The translations under genes and the position numbers were made by a program. This document shows positions 9,250-18,269 of a stretch of DNA of 64,000 nucleotides, one piece after another. Numbering within the stretch: the first letter of the stretch is position 1; every line of letters starts with the position of its first letter. The DNA is taken from contig NZ_FNKZ01000001.1 in NCBI RefSeq assembly GCF_900104255.1, positions 248,001 to 312,000 on the forward strand, read 5' to 3'. This DNA comes from Pseudoxanthomonas sp. CF385. Its GTDB lineage: Bacteria > Pseudomonadota > Gammaproteobacteria > Xanthomonadales > Xanthomonadaceae. A model generated the notes under the pieces. That model was not told the DNA's origin, did no database searches, and was given only the letters and a program-made list of their open reading frames with translations.

Positions 9250-9945
9250 TCAAGGGCTGGCGATGGCGCCGGCCGCCGTATGCGCCAGCAGATAGCCCAC
9301 GACAAGATTGACGGTGCCCCCCACCGCCAGCACGATCGCCGCTGCGCCGAAGCAACGCCACCACGATAACCGGACGCGGCGACGGAACCAGGCCGCCTGC
9401 GCCACCCAGAACCACGCGAGCACCGTCAGCGTCACGCAGGCCGACGTCAGGTTCGCCCACGACTGCGGCATGAGCAGCAGCGAGACACTGATGGAAAGCA
9501 GCAGCGCGAACGGCGATACCAGGTAGCACTGCTCGTAGAACGGTTGGCGCAGGCTATCGCGATTGACCGGCTGGCGCGCCCGCATCAGCACGTAGGCGGC
9601 GCCCGCGAGCGCCCACACGCCGAAGGTGATCGTGCGGTAGAGCAGCAAGGTTTCCTCCGACGCCAGGATGACCGAAGCCAGGGACCCGGACGTGTCCGGC
9701 ACCTGCGCCCGCACGCCGAGGTCGAACAGGTGCGCCAGCAGCACGCACAGGATCAGCAACAGCGGCGGACTGACGGCATCGCTGAAGCGCGCATCATCGG
9801 TGCGCGCCAGCTCATGCGCGGCGTAGGCCGTCATCCGGTCCGGGTGCAGCAGCGTCCGCACCAAGGTGCGCGGCAGCAGGATCACCCACGTCAGCGCCTC
9901 GTAGACGAACTCCTCGAACGATTTGAGGATCTTCAGGAAATCCAT
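9250..9945 (-). CDS. Polytopic membrane protein, 231 aa, unknown function
   Basis: Five to six hydrophobic segments are visible, for example PPLLLILCVLLAHLFDLGV, TITFGVWALAGAAYVL, SPFALLLSISVSLLLMP and FGAAAIVLAVGGTVNLVVGY. A cytoplasmic-type amphipathic N-terminus precedes them. The general layout resembles Yip1-domain-like or other small inner-membrane proteins, but no signature allows a call. It is convergent with the 8954 gene. Start ATG 9945 has GGGGA 7 nt upstream. Confidence 0.75.
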   Translation of the reverse strand: MDFLKILKSFEEFVYEALTWVILLPRTLVRTLLHPDRMTAYAAHELARTDDARFSDAVSPPLLLILCVLLAHLFDLGVRAQVPDTSGSLASVILASEETLLLYRTITFGVWALAGAAYVLMRARQPVNRDSLRQPFYEQCYLVSPFALLLSISVSLLLMPQSWANLTSACVTLTVLAWFWVAQAAWFRRRVRLSWWRCFGAAAIVLAVGGTVNLVVGYLLAHTAAGAIASP

Positions 9946-10148
9946 GACCGCATCCCCGCGACAGTCCTGCCCATGCCGGCAGCGTAGCGGACGGCGGCGA
10001 TGCCGTGGTTATTTCCCCGGCGCCGGCCGCTTCCCGGTCGTGCCCCACCGCGTGAGTACGCCGAACGCCTGCGTGACCTGGTCCGGCGAGAACCCGCCAT
10101 GGCCCTCGCCCGCGCCGAGAGCCTCGGCGCCGCGATGCCGTCGGTGCG
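9946..10148. other. Intergenic stretch with a possible gene remnant
   Basis: No complete gene is seen here. On the minus strand a short open tail (10148 to stop 10009) reads GEGHGGFSPDQVTQAF then LTRWGTTGKRP, which looks more protein-like than a random frame but has no start or ribosome site of its own. It could be the decayed C-terminus of a lost gene. Confidence 0.25.
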
Positions 10149-10595
10149 TCAATGCATCAGCCGCGCCGCCATGCTGTCCAGGTCGTAACCGAAGCCGCCG
10201 TCGATGCGGCGCACGATGTCCGCGCCGGCGGCCGCCTGCAGGAATGCGGGCGTCACCTGGTAGTTGCCGCCCACGGCGTCCACGTGCGCGGCGATGCGGC
10301 TGTCCGATTCGGCGCGCGTCACCAGTTCGCCGAACGCCACCACGCGCAGCACCAGCGACGCTTCCTCTTCCATTGAAAGGCCGTGTCCGCCCACTTGGCG
10401 CGCGATCACGTTCATGCCCACGCAGGCGAGGTCTTCGCCTTCGTAGTCGGTCACGGGCAGCGCGCCGTTCATGACGGCCTGGAACAGGTCGATGCCGAAG
10501 TTCAGCAGCGCCGGGTCCACCGCCACGATGTCGATCGCGCGGACGGGAAGATCGGTCTGTGCCTGGATCTGGGGCATGGGCCACCTCGGTGCCAT
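10149..10595 (-). CDS. Hypothetical protein, 148 aa
   Basis: ATG 10595 is chosen because GGAGG lies 8 nt upstream; upstream in-frame extension has no ribosome site. The protein is acidic and soluble, with segments VRAIDIVAVDPALLNFGIDL, DLACVGMNVIARQVGGHGLS and a C-terminal GGFGYDLDSMAARLMH. No known domain or catalytic motif is recognised. It lies between the membrane protein and the S41-like gene, all on the minus strand but separated by 90-200 nt, so co-transcription is uncertain. Confidence 0.6.
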   Translation of the reverse strand: MAPRWPMPQIQAQTDLPVRAIDIVAVDPALLNFGIDLFQAVMNGALPVTDYEGEDLACVGMNVIARQVGGHGLSMEEEASLVLRVVAFGELVTRAESDSRIAAHVDAVGGNYQVTPAFLQAAAGADIVRRIDGGFGYDLDSMAARLMH

Positions 10596-10689
10596 CGTCG
10601 TGACCTCCGTTCTAGGCATGCCCGCCGAAACACCGTGTGACGACCGCCCATGCATGCCGTTCACAACGCGGAACCCGCGTGCAACGGCC

Positions 10690-11664
10690 TCAGGGTCGGA
10701 CGCAGTGGGCCTGCAGCCAGGCGCGTGCGGCATCGAGCGGCTGCTCGGTCGTTTCATCCGGCAGCACGGGGCCGTGCTGGACCGCGCCCTTGCGGTCGAG
10801 GATGCGCGAGGTGGTCAGCAGCAGCTTGCCGCCGTTCTCCAGTGGAAAGCTGCGGTTGGATGTCGTGTATCCGCCCGAAGGCTGTCCAAAAAAGCGCACG
10901 TTGCGCTGACCCTTGAAGCCGATGGCCAGTATCTCGCCCGAACTCATCGTCCGGGGCCCGATGATCACCGCGATGTGCGAGGGCACGCGGGAGAGTGCCG
11001 GCAGCGCAACCTGGGGATAAGGCGCATCGCCATTGAACAACTGCCCGGCAGCGACATGCACTTCGAGCCGGCTGCCGTCACGCCGCTCGAAGGTCTCCAG
11101 CACGCCTTCGTCGTAAAGAGGAGCGATGCCGCCCATCATCGGCCACATGTTGCCGCCCATGTTGGTTGTGACATCGATGACCACGCCGCATTGCGAAGAC
11201 GCGAGTACTTCGTTGAGTGCCGCACGCACCACGCGCGCCTGCATGGGTACTGCCATGGGTTCGCCGCTCCAACCATTGATCTTGAGCCGGCCGATGCCAC
11301 CCGCTTCCGCCAGCGCCTCGGCGATGGGCGGATTGTCCGCGGACTGCACGGGCGCATGCTGCGGTGCGGCCGTCACCGGATTCGCCAAAGGGGGCGTCGG
11401 CGATGGCGGACGGTAGGTCGAATGCCGATCCTTCAGCGAGGCCAGCACGAAGCGGATCGCCGCGGTGCGGCCGGCTTCGCCCGGCGTGGCGGTGAGTCGG
11501 GCGTAGGCCTCGCGTTCCACCGCGGGCCAGTCGGGCTGGTCGCCGTACAGGCCTTGAGTGCGCGCCAGCTGGATCACGTGGTCGAGCACGGCGTCGGCCG
11601 CGTGGGCCGATGGCACGAAAAGGAGACCAGCGCATGCGAGAGCGGCAAAACGACGGAGCGCCAT
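10690..11664 (-). CDS. Exported S41-family (tail-specific) peptidase-like protein
   Basis: Of 324 residues, the first 23 are a Sec signal peptide ([19 protein letters not shown]). The mature part has S41 hallmarks: [17 protein letters not shown] (the Asp-x-Asn-x-GG strand), then [15 protein letters not shown], where Ser241 or Ser242 is the expected nucleophile, then [12 protein letters not shown]. There is no PDZ domain, so it is shorter than Prc/CtpA and closer to the small S41 proteins of unknown substrate. It probably acts in the periplasm. Start ATG 11664 is the first Met before the signal peptide. Confidence 0.82.
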   Translation of the reverse strand: MALRRFAALACAGLLFVPSAHAADAVLDHVIQLARTQGLYGDQPDWPAVEREAYARLTATPGEAGRTAAIRFVLASLKDRHSTYRPPSPTPPLANPVTAAPQHAPVQSADNPPIAEALAEAGGIGRLKINGWSGEPMAVPMQARVVRAALNEVLASSQCGVVIDVTTNMGGNMWPMMGGIAPLYDEGVLETFERRDGSRLEVHVAAGQLFNGDAPYPQVALPALSRVPSHIAVIIGPRTMSSGEILAIGFKGQRNVRFFGQPSGGYTTSNRSFPLENGGKLLLTTSRILDRKGAVQHGPVLPDETTEQPLDAARAWLQAHCVRP

Positions 11665-11791
11665 GGCGGCATCCTTGCGGGTGGCGGGTTGGACTTCCTG
11701 TGTGGGCAAGAAGTTACGCGAGGTTCCGGCATCGTGCCAGCGGGCCCGCATCCATCGCGGTGGCCACGCCGTAGCAGATCGTGCCCGGGTG

Positions 11792-11818
11792 CCATCGGGC
11801 TTCCCGTCACCCCGATGG
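11792..11818. other. Hairpin upstream of folE
   Basis: CCATCGGG (11792-11799) and CCCGATGG (11811-11818) form a perfect 8-bp stem with an 11-nt loop, 33 nt before the folE start. It may be 5'-leader structure or part of an operator; no known motif was matched. Confidence 0.3.
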
Positions 11819-11851
11819 GTTACCATCACGCCCCCCGCAGGAGTCCATGCG

Positions 11852-12457
11852 ATGAGCCATTCCGACGACAAATCCGGCAAGGTGACCCAGGCGCAGGCCG
11901 AGGACGCCGTGCGCGTGCTGCTGGAGTGGGCCGGCGAAGATCCCGGGCGCGAAGGCCTGCTGGACACGCCCAAGCGCGTGGCCAAGGCGTACCGCGACTG
12001 GTTCAGCGGTTACCAGATGGATCCTCGCGAGTACCTGGCGCGGACCTTCGAGGAAGTCGCCGGTTACGACGAGATGATCGTGCTGCGCGACATCGAGTTC
12101 GAAAGCCATTGCGAACACCACATGGCGCCGATCATCGGCCGCGTGCACGTGGGCTACCTGCCCGACGGCAAGGTGGTCGGCATCAGCAAGCTGGCGCGCG
12201 TGGTCGACGTGTACGCGCGCCGTTTCCAGGTGCAGGAGAAGATGACCGCGCAGATCGCGCAGTGCATCCAGGACGTGCTGCAGCCGCGTGGCGTGGCCGT
12301 CGTCGTCGACGGCGCGCACGAATGCATGACCACCCGCGGCGTGCACAAACGCGGCGTCAGCATGGTGACCAGCAAGATGCTGGGCACCTTCCGCGAGGAT
12401 GCACGCACGCGCGCCGAGTTCCTGCGCTTCATCGAGACGGGCCACGGGAAGCGGTGA
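11852..12457 (+). CDS. folE: GTP cyclohydrolase I (type IA)
   Basis: FolE converts GTP to 7,8-dihydroneopterin triphosphate, the first step to tetrahydrofolate. The 201-residue protein has the zinc-site elements SHCEHHMAP and [10 protein letters not shown], the active-site run [20 protein letters not shown] and the conserved [13 protein letters not shown]. All ligands are present. Start ATG 11852 lies 7 nt after CAGGAG; an out-of-frame ATG sits at 11847. A 63-bp palindromic repeat follows the gene and separates it from ychJ. Confidence 0.96.
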   Translation: MSHSDDKSGKVTQAQAEDAVRVLLEWAGEDPGREGLLDTPKRVAKAYRDWFSGYQMDPREYLARTFEEVAGYDEMIVLRDIEFESHCEHHMAPIIGRVHVGYLPDGKVVGISKLARVVDVYARRFQVQEKMTAQIAQCIQDVLQPRGVAVVVDGAHECMTTRGVHKRGVSMVTSKMLGTFREDARTRAEFLRFIETGHGKR

Positions 12458-12480
12458 CCGACGCCAGTCCCATGCTGTCG

Positions 12481-12543
12481 TGGGAGCGACGTCAGTCGCG
12501 ATGAACCACCGCGGAGGCCCCCTCGCGACTGACGTCGCTCCCA
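12481..12543. repeat. Palindromic intergenic repeat, copy 1
   Basis: Perfect 21-bp inverted arms (12481-12501 and 12523-12543) begin TGGGAGCGACGTCAGTCGCG, with a 21-nt loop. It is one of four related elements in the window. The ychJ ribosome site GGAGG starts 3 nt after the right arm, so the element could influence ychJ translation. Confidence 0.85.
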
Positions 12544-12559
12544 CAGGAGGCAGCTCGGC

Positions 12560-12943
12560 ATGAGTCCGTGCCCCTGCGGCGCCCATCGCGACTACGCCGC
12601 CTGCTGCGGCCGCTATCACGGCGGTGAGGCCGCGCCGGACGCCGACGCGCTGATGCGCTCGCGCTACTGCGCCTTCGTGATGGGCGATGCCGACTACCTG
12701 CACGGCACCTGGCATCCCGATACCCGCCCGGCCGACCTGGGCCTGGACGCGTCCGGTGCGCCACGCACCACCTGGCTGGGCCTGACGGTGAAACAGCACC
12801 GCGTCACCGGGCCGGATACCGCCGAGGTCGAGTTCGTCGCCCGCTACCGCGTCGGTGGCGGCAGCGCAGTGCGCTTGCACGAACGTAGCCGCTTCATCCG
12901 CATCGACGGACGGTGGCTGTACGTGGATGGCGAGCATCGGTGA
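12560..12943 (+). CDS. ychJ: YchJ-family protein (UPF0225)
   Basis: The 127-residue protein begins with a SEC-C-like zinc motif, [19 protein letters not shown], followed by the family run [21 protein letters not shown] and the barrel-like C-terminal half with [10 protein letters not shown]. That is the normal domain order for YchJ, whose function is not established; the metal-binding role is predicted from the cysteines. GGAGG lies 9 nt before ATG 12560. It ends convergent with an M20 hydrolase. Confidence 0.9.
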   Translation: MSPCPCGAHRDYAACCGRYHGGEAAPDADALMRSRYCAFVMGDADYLHGTWHPDTRPADLGLDASGAPRTTWLGLTVKQHRVTGPDTAEVEFVARYRVGGGSAVRLHERSRFIRIDGRWLYVDGEHR

Positions 12944-12955
12944 CGCGCTTTTCCT

Positions 12956-12977
12956 TCTCCCCGCTGGCGCAGGGAGA
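12956..12977. terminator. Hairpin between convergent genes
   Basis: TCTCCC (12956-12961) pairs with GGGAGA (12972-12977) over a 10-nt loop that itself contains GC pairs. It sits between the stops of ychJ and the M20 gene and resembles a single unit of the composite repeats found further right. A bidirectional terminator role is inferred from position. Confidence 0.4.
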
Positions 12978-12990
12978 GGGAGAAACTATC

Positions 12991-14322
12991 TCAGCCCTTC
13001 GGCTTCTCCAGATAATCCAGCGTCACCTGCAGCAGGGCGCGCAGGCCGATGTCGAGCGAGGCTTCGTCGAGCATGAACTCGGGCGAGTGGTTGCTGGGCG
13101 CGGTGACCGGATCGATGCCCTTGGCCGTGCTGCCGACGAAGAAAAACATCGACGGCACTTCGCGCGCGTAGAACGAGAAGTCTTCCGCGCCCATCTGCAG
13201 GCCCGGGGTGATGACGTTATCCGCGCCGACTACAGCCTGCAGGCTGGGCAGCATGCGGGCGGTGAGTTCCGGGTTGTTGACGGTGACCGGATTGCCGTCC
13301 TTGTCGGGCACGTGGGCTTCCACCTTCGCGCCGTGCGCGGCGCTGACGTGCGTGGCGACATTCTTGAGGTCGGCGAAGATTTTCTGCCGCATGCCTTCGT
13401 CGAACGTGCGGATGGTGCCGACCACTTCGACGTCGTCGGGGATGATGTTGTAGCGGATGCCGCCCTTGATCGCGCCGAAACTGACCACCGCGGGCAGCTT
13501 GGAAATGTCGGTGCGACGGCTGACGATGGTCTGGGCGGTACCGATCACGTCGGCCATCGCGACGATCGGGTCCACGCCACCCCACGGGCGCGACCCGTGC
13601 GTCTGCCGGCCGATGACCTTCAGCGTGAACGCATCCGAGGCGGCCATCAACGGGCCCTGGCGCACCCCGATCTGGCCGACCGGGATCGACGAGAACACAT
13701 GCAGGCCGAACACCGCTTCCGGCCTGAAATCCTTGAACACGCCGTCCTTCAGCATCAGCGAAGCGCCTCCTTCCTCGCCAGCCGGGGCGCCTTCCTCCGC
13801 GGGCTGGAAGACCAGCAGGACCTCACCCGGCAAGGTGTCCTTCATGCCGACCAGCGCCTTCGCCACGCCGAGCAGGATGCCGGTGTGCGCGTCGTGGCCG
13901 CAGGCATGCATCACGCCGACGGTCTCGCCGCGATAGGTCGACGTGGCCTTCGATGCGAACGGCAGGCTGTTCCGCTCGGTGACCGGCAGCGCGTCCATGT
14001 CGGCGCGCAGGGCGATGCGCGGGCCCGGCCTGCCGCCCTTGATCACCGCCGTGACGCCGTGGCGCGCGATGCCGGTGCGCGGCTGCAGGCCCAGCTTGCG
14101 CAGTTCCTCGGCCACGCGCTTGGCGGTCTGTTCCTCGCGGTTGGACAGCTCCGGGTACTGGTGGAAGTGCCGGCGCCAGGCGATCACCTGTTGCTGCATC
14201 GCTTCGCCGGCGGCGACGACGTCCGGCCGTTGCGCGGGCGCGGCGTCCTGCGCGGCGGCAGGAAGCGCGCAGGCGAACGCACCCACGAGCAGGGAAACGG
14301 CGAGAGGACGTGCATGGCGCAT
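12991..14322 (-). CDS. Exported M20-family amidohydrolase, paralogue 1
   Basis: The 443-residue metallohydrolase has a Sec signal peptide ending near PAAAQDA. M20D hallmarks are ALRADMDALPVTE (metal Asp), MHACGHDAHTGILLG, FQPAEEGAPAGEEGG and the dimerisation-domain segments HGSRPWGGVDP and GGIRYNIIPDDVEVVGTIRTF. Such enzymes hydrolyse N-acyl amino acids, hippurate or indole conjugates; the substrate here is not determined. ATG 14322 is chosen because AGGAG lies 8 nt upstream. It is divergent from the TSUP exporter and clearly paralogous to the 15339-16643 gene. Confidence 0.92.
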   Translation of the reverse strand: MRHARPLAVSLLVGAFACALPAAAQDAAPAQRPDVVAAGEAMQQQVIAWRRHFHQYPELSNREEQTAKRVAEELRKLGLQPRTGIARHGVTAVIKGGRPGPRIALRADMDALPVTERNSLPFASKATSTYRGETVGVMHACGHDAHTGILLGVAKALVGMKDTLPGEVLLVFQPAEEGAPAGEEGGASLMLKDGVFKDFRPEAVFGLHVFSSIPVGQIGVRQGPLMAASDAFTLKVIGRQTHGSRPWGGVDPIVAMADVIGTAQTIVSRRTDISKLPAVVSFGAIKGGIRYNIIPDDVEVVGTIRTFDEGMRQKIFADLKNVATHVSAAHGAKVEAHVPDKDGNPVTVNNPELTARMLPSLQAVVGADNVITPGLQMGAEDFSFYAREVPSMFFFVGSTAKGIDPVTAPSNHSPEFMLDEASLDIGLRALLQVTLDYLEKPKG

Positions 14323-14450
14323 CGGGTCGGCTCCTGGAGGCATGCGCCGATGCTAACGCTTGCATCGCGGATGCGCGCAGGCGGCTTTAGAATACGCGGG
14401 CGTTCCGTGTGGCCTATCACGGCTGGCGATCGCCTCCGTCCCCCGCCGGA

Positions 14451-15245
14451 ATGTCCATGCCCGACCTCGCCCTGCAGGTGCTCCTGCTGCTGTTCCTCGC
14501 CGCGATGCTGGCGGGCTTCATCGATGCCATCGCCGGCGGCGGCGGCATGATCACCATTCCCGCCATGCTGCTGGCCGGCATCCCGCCGCTGCAGGTGCTG
14601 GGCACCAACAAGCTGCAATCGCTGTTCGGCTCGGGCTCGGCCAGCTGGGCTTATGCGCGGCATGGGCACGTCGACCTCAAGGGCCAGCTGCCGATGGTGC
14701 TGACTGCGGCGCTGGGTGCCGTCGGCGGCGCGTTGCTGGCCACCGTCATTCCGGTGGACTGGTTGAAATGGGCGCTGCCGTTCCTGCTGGTGGGCATTGC
14801 GGTGTATTTCGGCCTGAAGCCCGACATCGGCCACGTGGACCGCCACCAGCGGATGCGCCCCCAGGTGTTCGCGCTGACCTTCGTGCCGGCGATCGGCTTC
14901 TACGACGGCGTGTTCGGCCCGGGCACCGGTTCGTTCCTGATGCTGGGCTTCGTCGCGCTGGCGGGCTTCGGCATCCTCAAGGCGACCGCGCACACTAAGT
15001 TCCTCAACTTCGGCTCCAACCTCGGTGCGTTCGTCGTGTTCCTGCTGCACGGCGCGGTGCTGTGGAAGGTCGGCCTGCTGATGGGCGCGGGCCAGTTCCT
15101 CGGCGCGCAGATCGGTTCGCGCTTCGCGATGAAGCAGGGCGCGCGCATCATCAAGCCGCTGCTGGTCACCGTATCGATCGCGCTGGCGATCCGCCTGCTG
15201 GCGGATCCGCAGCATCCGTTGCGGGTGTGGCTGGCGTCGTTCTGA
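14451..15245 (+). CDS. TSUP (TauE/SafE) family membrane transporter
   Basis: The 264-residue protein has about eight hydrophobic segments and the TSUP N-terminal signature FIDAIAGGGGMITIPAML, with the repeated half-motif GFYDGVFGPGTGSFLML in the second half. The family exports sulfite, sulfoacetate or other organosulfur anions. The start is uncertain: ATG 14451 and 14457 are both possible and neither has a strong ribosome site. It lies between two exported M20 hydrolases transcribed the other way. Confidence 0.9.
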   Translation: MSMPDLALQVLLLLFLAAMLAGFIDAIAGGGGMITIPAMLLAGIPPLQVLGTNKLQSLFGSGSASWAYARHGHVDLKGQLPMVLTAALGAVGGALLATVIPVDWLKWALPFLLVGIAVYFGLKPDIGHVDRHQRMRPQVFALTFVPAIGFYDGVFGPGTGSFLMLGFVALAGFGILKATAHTKFLNFGSNLGAFVVFLLHGAVLWKVGLLMGAGQFLGAQIGSRFAMKQGARIIKPLLVTVSIALAIRLLADPQHPLRVWLASF

Positions 15246-15253
15246 TTCAGCTG

Positions 15254-15328
15254 TTGTGGGAGCGACGTAAGTCGCGGGCTTTTCGTGTGGCCCGGGGAAG
15301 AGCATCGCGACTTACGTCGCTCCCACAA
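15254..15328. repeat. Palindromic intergenic repeat, copy 2
   Basis: Arms 15254-15276 and 15306-15328 are perfect 23-bp inverted repeats containing GGGAGCGACGTAAGTCGC, with a 29-nt loop. It lies between two convergent genes and may act as a bidirectional terminator. Confidence 0.88.
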
Positions 15329-15338
15329 CCATTCTCCC

Positions 15339-16643
15339 TCAAGGCGAGCGAAGGTAATCCAGCGCTACCTGCAGCATCGCCTTGCTGCCCGTCTGCAGCG
15401 CCTGTTCGTCCAGCAGGAACTGCGGCGAGTGGTTGATCGGCGCGGTGGCCGGATCGATGCCCTTCGACGTTGAACCGACAAAGAAATAGAAGCCCGGCAC
15501 GGTGTTGGCGAACTGCGAGAAGTCCTCGGCCACGGTCACCAAGGGCATCTCGACCACGTTCGCCGCGCCGACGGCCTTGTCCAGCGAGGGCCGCACGCGT
15601 TGGGTGAGGGCGGGCTGGTTGATCGTAGCCGGTGCGTTGTTGGCCACCTTCAGCTCGGCGCTGCCGCCACTGGCATGGCTGTAGTCGTCGGCGATGCGGC
15701 GGAAGCGCGCGATCACGTCCTCGCGCACGGCGGGGTCGAACGTCCGCAGCGTGCCGACCAGGGTGGCCTCGTCGGGGATGATGTTGAAGCGCACGCCGGC
15801 CTGGAACTGGCCCGCGGTCAGCACCACCGGGCTGGTGGCGATGTTCACCTGCCGCGCGATCATGCTCTGCGTGCCCAATAGGATCTGCGCGCCCAGGGTG
15901 ATCGGGTCCACGCCGTCCCACGGCCGCGAACCGTGCGTCTGCTTGCCCTTCACCACCAGCGACCACTCATCTGCCGCGGCGAGCAGCGGTCCGCTGCGAT
16001 AGCCCACGCTGCCCACAGGCAGGCCGGCCCAGACGTGCAGGCCGAACACCGCGTCCGGCTTGAAGTCCTTGAACACGCCTTCCTGCAGCATCAACGCCGC
16101 ACCAAAGGTCTGGCCGGCGACGGGCGGGCCTTCCTCGGCGGGCTGGAAGACGAACATCACCTCGCCGGCGAGCTCGTTCTTCGCGGCGACCAGCGCCTGC
16201 GCCACGCCCATCAGGACCGCGACGTGCGCATCGTGGCCGCAGGCGTGCATCACGCCGACTGGCTGGCCGCGGTACTCGGCCTTCACCTTCGACGCGAACG
16301 GCAGGCCGGTCTGTTCGGTCACCGGCAGCGCATCCATGTCGGCACGCAGCGCGATGCGCGGGCCGGGCTTGGCGCCCTTCAGCACCGCGACGACGCCGGT
16401 CTTGCCGACACCGGTGCGCACCGTCAGGCCGAGCGCGCGCAGGTGGTCGGCGATGACCTTCGCGGTTCGCGTCTCCTGTTCGCCCAGTTCGGGATGCTGG
16501 TGGAGGTCGCGGCGCCACTGCACGAGCTTCGGTTGCGCCTGGTCCAGTGCGGCGAAGGCGGTGGCGTCCTGCGCGCGGGCGTCCGTGCCCGCCAGTGCGG
16601 TGGCGACGAGCAGGGCGGCTGACAGGCGGTGGGCGCGAAGCAT
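15339..16643 (-). CDS. Exported M20-family amidohydrolase, paralogue 2
   Basis: This 434-residue protein shares its whole layout with the 12991-14322 gene: signal peptide (LLVATALAGTDARAQ), ALRADMDALPVTEQ, MHACGHDAHVAVLMG, FQPAEEGPPVAG and HGSRPWDGVDPITLG. The metal-binding His, Asp and Glu positions are retained. Differences cluster in the dimerisation domain, which suggests a different substrate rather than redundancy. It is divergent from the APC permease at 16794. Start ATG 16643 precedes the signal peptide; its ribosome site is weak. Confidence 0.92.
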   Translation of the reverse strand: MLRAHRLSAALLVATALAGTDARAQDATAFAALDQAQPKLVQWRRDLHQHPELGEQETRTAKVIADHLRALGLTVRTGVGKTGVVAVLKGAKPGPRIALRADMDALPVTEQTGLPFASKVKAEYRGQPVGVMHACGHDAHVAVLMGVAQALVAAKNELAGEVMFVFQPAEEGPPVAGQTFGAALMLQEGVFKDFKPDAVFGLHVWAGLPVGSVGYRSGPLLAAADEWSLVVKGKQTHGSRPWDGVDPITLGAQILLGTQSMIARQVNIATSPVVLTAGQFQAGVRFNIIPDEATLVGTLRTFDPAVREDVIARFRRIADDYSHASGGSAELKVANNAPATINQPALTQRVRPSLDKAVGAANVVEMPLVTVAEDFSQFANTVPGFYFFVGSTSKGIDPATAPINHSPQFLLDEQALQTGSKAMLQVALDYLRSP

Positions 16644-16793
16644 GGCGGCATCCGGGACAGGCGGGGAGGACGATGCTAGCCCGAGCGGCGCGCGCGTCCA
16701 ATGGCGAATCCCCATGAGCGCATGCCTGCGCGCGGCTCGCATTCGCCACGCGCGCGTGGCAGGCTCGCAGGCCACTGAAGAGCCTGTTCGTCC

Positions 16794-18131
16794 ATGACCC
16801 GAGACGCCGATCCCGCTTCCTCCCGCCCGCTGCAGGGCGATGCCGCGTTGCTGCGGGCGGTGGGCAGCCTGGCGCTGGCGGCGGCCGTCATCAACATCAT
16901 CGTGGGTGGTGGCATCTTCAAGATGCCCGCGGCGTTGTCGTCCCAGGTCGGTGCGGCCGCGCCGCTGGCGTTGCTGGCCGGTGCGCTGGTGATGGTGCCG
17001 GTGGCGTTGTGCTTCGCCGCCATCGGCAGCCGCGCCTCCGCGACCGGTGGGCCGTACACGTACGTCAGCGCGGTGTTCGGCACGCTGCCGGGGTTCCTGG
17101 CCGGAGCGTTGATGTGGATCTGCAACGTGGCGTCCAGCGCCGGCGTGGCGGCCGCGCTGTCGTTGCAGGCGGCCAGCCTGTGGCCGATCTTCGATGCGCC
17201 GTTGCCGCGCGCGCTGCTGCTGCTGGGCGTGTATGCCGCGATCTACGCGTTGAACGCGTTCGGCGTGAAGCTGGGCGCGCGCGCGGTGATGACGCTGGCC
17301 ACGCTGAAGCTGGTGCCGTTGTTCCTGCTGGTGGTGCTGGGCCTGGCTTTCGTCGATACCACGCAGATCAGCTTCGCCTTCGCCGACGTGCCGTCGTGGA
17401 CCGCGTTGGGTGCGGCCATGGTGATGGTGGTGTTCGCGTACTCCGGCGTGGAGACGGCACTGATTCCGGGCGGCGAAGTACGCGACCCCTCGCGCAGCGT
17501 GCCGCGCGCGGCGTTGAGCGCCATCCTGCTGGTGGTGCTGCTGTACCTGGGCCTGCAGATCGTCTGCCAGGGCGTGCTGGGCCCGGCGCTGGCGAGCAGC
17601 AGCGTGCCGATCGCCGAGGCCGCCGGCCGGTTGTGGGATCCGGCGCGCATCGCGCTGCTGGTCACCGCCTGCATTTCTATGGCGGGCTTCCTGCTGGGCA
17701 ACCTGCTGGGCTCGTCGCGGTTGCTGTTCGCACTGGGACGCGACGGCTATCTGCCGCAGGTCTTCGGCCGCGTCAGCGCCCGCCACCGCGTGCCGCTGCT
17801 CGCGCTGGCCACGCATGCCGGCATTGCCTGCCTGCTGGCGGTGGTGGGCAATTTCGAAGCGCTCGTGCTGATCTCGGGCGGTGCCGTCTGCCTGGTGTAC
17901 GTGATGGTCTGCGTCGCTGCGTGGCGGGCGCAGCGCACCGACCTGCGCGAACGCGGCGCGCCCTTCGTGCTGCGCGGCGGGCCGCTGGTGCCGGGGCTGG
18001 CGGTGGTCGGCATGGTGGCGATCCTGACCACGCTGAGCGTGCGCGAATGGACGGCCATAGGCGTGGCCGTCGTCGTGCTGGCGGTGGTGTATGCGGTGCT
18101 GGTGGGTCTGCGGCGGCGCGTCGGCAGCTGA
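16794..18131 (+). CDS. APC-family amino acid permease
   Basis: The 445-residue protein has about twelve membrane segments. The first carries the APC substrate-binding motif INIIVGGGIFKMP, and the family run FAYSGVETALIPGGEVRDPSRSV appears in segment 6-loop. GSSRLLFALGRDGYLP is the typical APC loop. It likely imports an amino acid or amine by proton symport. The gene is next to, and divergent from, an exported amidohydrolase that could release its substrate; that link is inference. Confidence 0.9.
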   Translation: MTRDADPASSRPLQGDAALLRAVGSLALAAAVINIIVGGGIFKMPAALSSQVGAAAPLALLAGALVMVPVALCFAAIGSRASATGGPYTYVSAVFGTLPGFLAGALMWICNVASSAGVAAALSLQAASLWPIFDAPLPRALLLLGVYAAIYALNAFGVKLGARAVMTLATLKLVPLFLLVVLGLAFVDTTQISFAFADVPSWTALGAAMVMVVFAYSGVETALIPGGEVRDPSRSVPRAALSAILLVVLLYLGLQIVCQGVLGPALASSSVPIAEAAGRLWDPARIALLVTACISMAGFLLGNLLGSSRLLFALGRDGYLPQVFGRVSARHRVPLLALATHAGIACLLAVVGNFEALVLISGGAVCLVYVMVCVAAWRAQRTDLRERGAPFVLRGGPLVPGLAVVGMVAILTTLSVREWTAIGVAVVVLAVVYAVLVGLRRRVGS

Positions 18132-18157
18132 GTTCCAGACGGGGCGGCAAGGCTGGT

Positions 18158-18229
18158 TGTGGGAGCGACGTAAGTCGCGAGCTCTTCCTCCGGCAACACC
18201 AAACGCTCGCGACTTACGTCGCTCCCACA
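18158..18229. repeat. Palindromic intergenic repeat, copy 3
   Basis: Arms 18158-18182 and 18205-18229 are perfect 25-bp inverted repeats, the longest of the family, with a 22-nt loop. It lies between the convergent permease and purU genes. Confidence 0.88.
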
Positions 18230-18269
18230 CCGACTATCCCCACATCTGTTATCCCTACGCCGGCCAGGC

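Noticed and set aside
10009..10148. Minus-strand tail with GEGHGG, reminiscent of the histidine region of prolyl-oligopeptidases.
   Set aside because: Too short, no start or upstream catalytic serine; kept only as a possible remnant.
15339..18230. A very long minus-strand open frame spanning the M20 gene and antisense to the permease.
   Set aside because: Only the part from 16643 to 15339 is a real protein; the rest is Arg/Ala/His-rich antisense sequence, a usual high-GC artefact.
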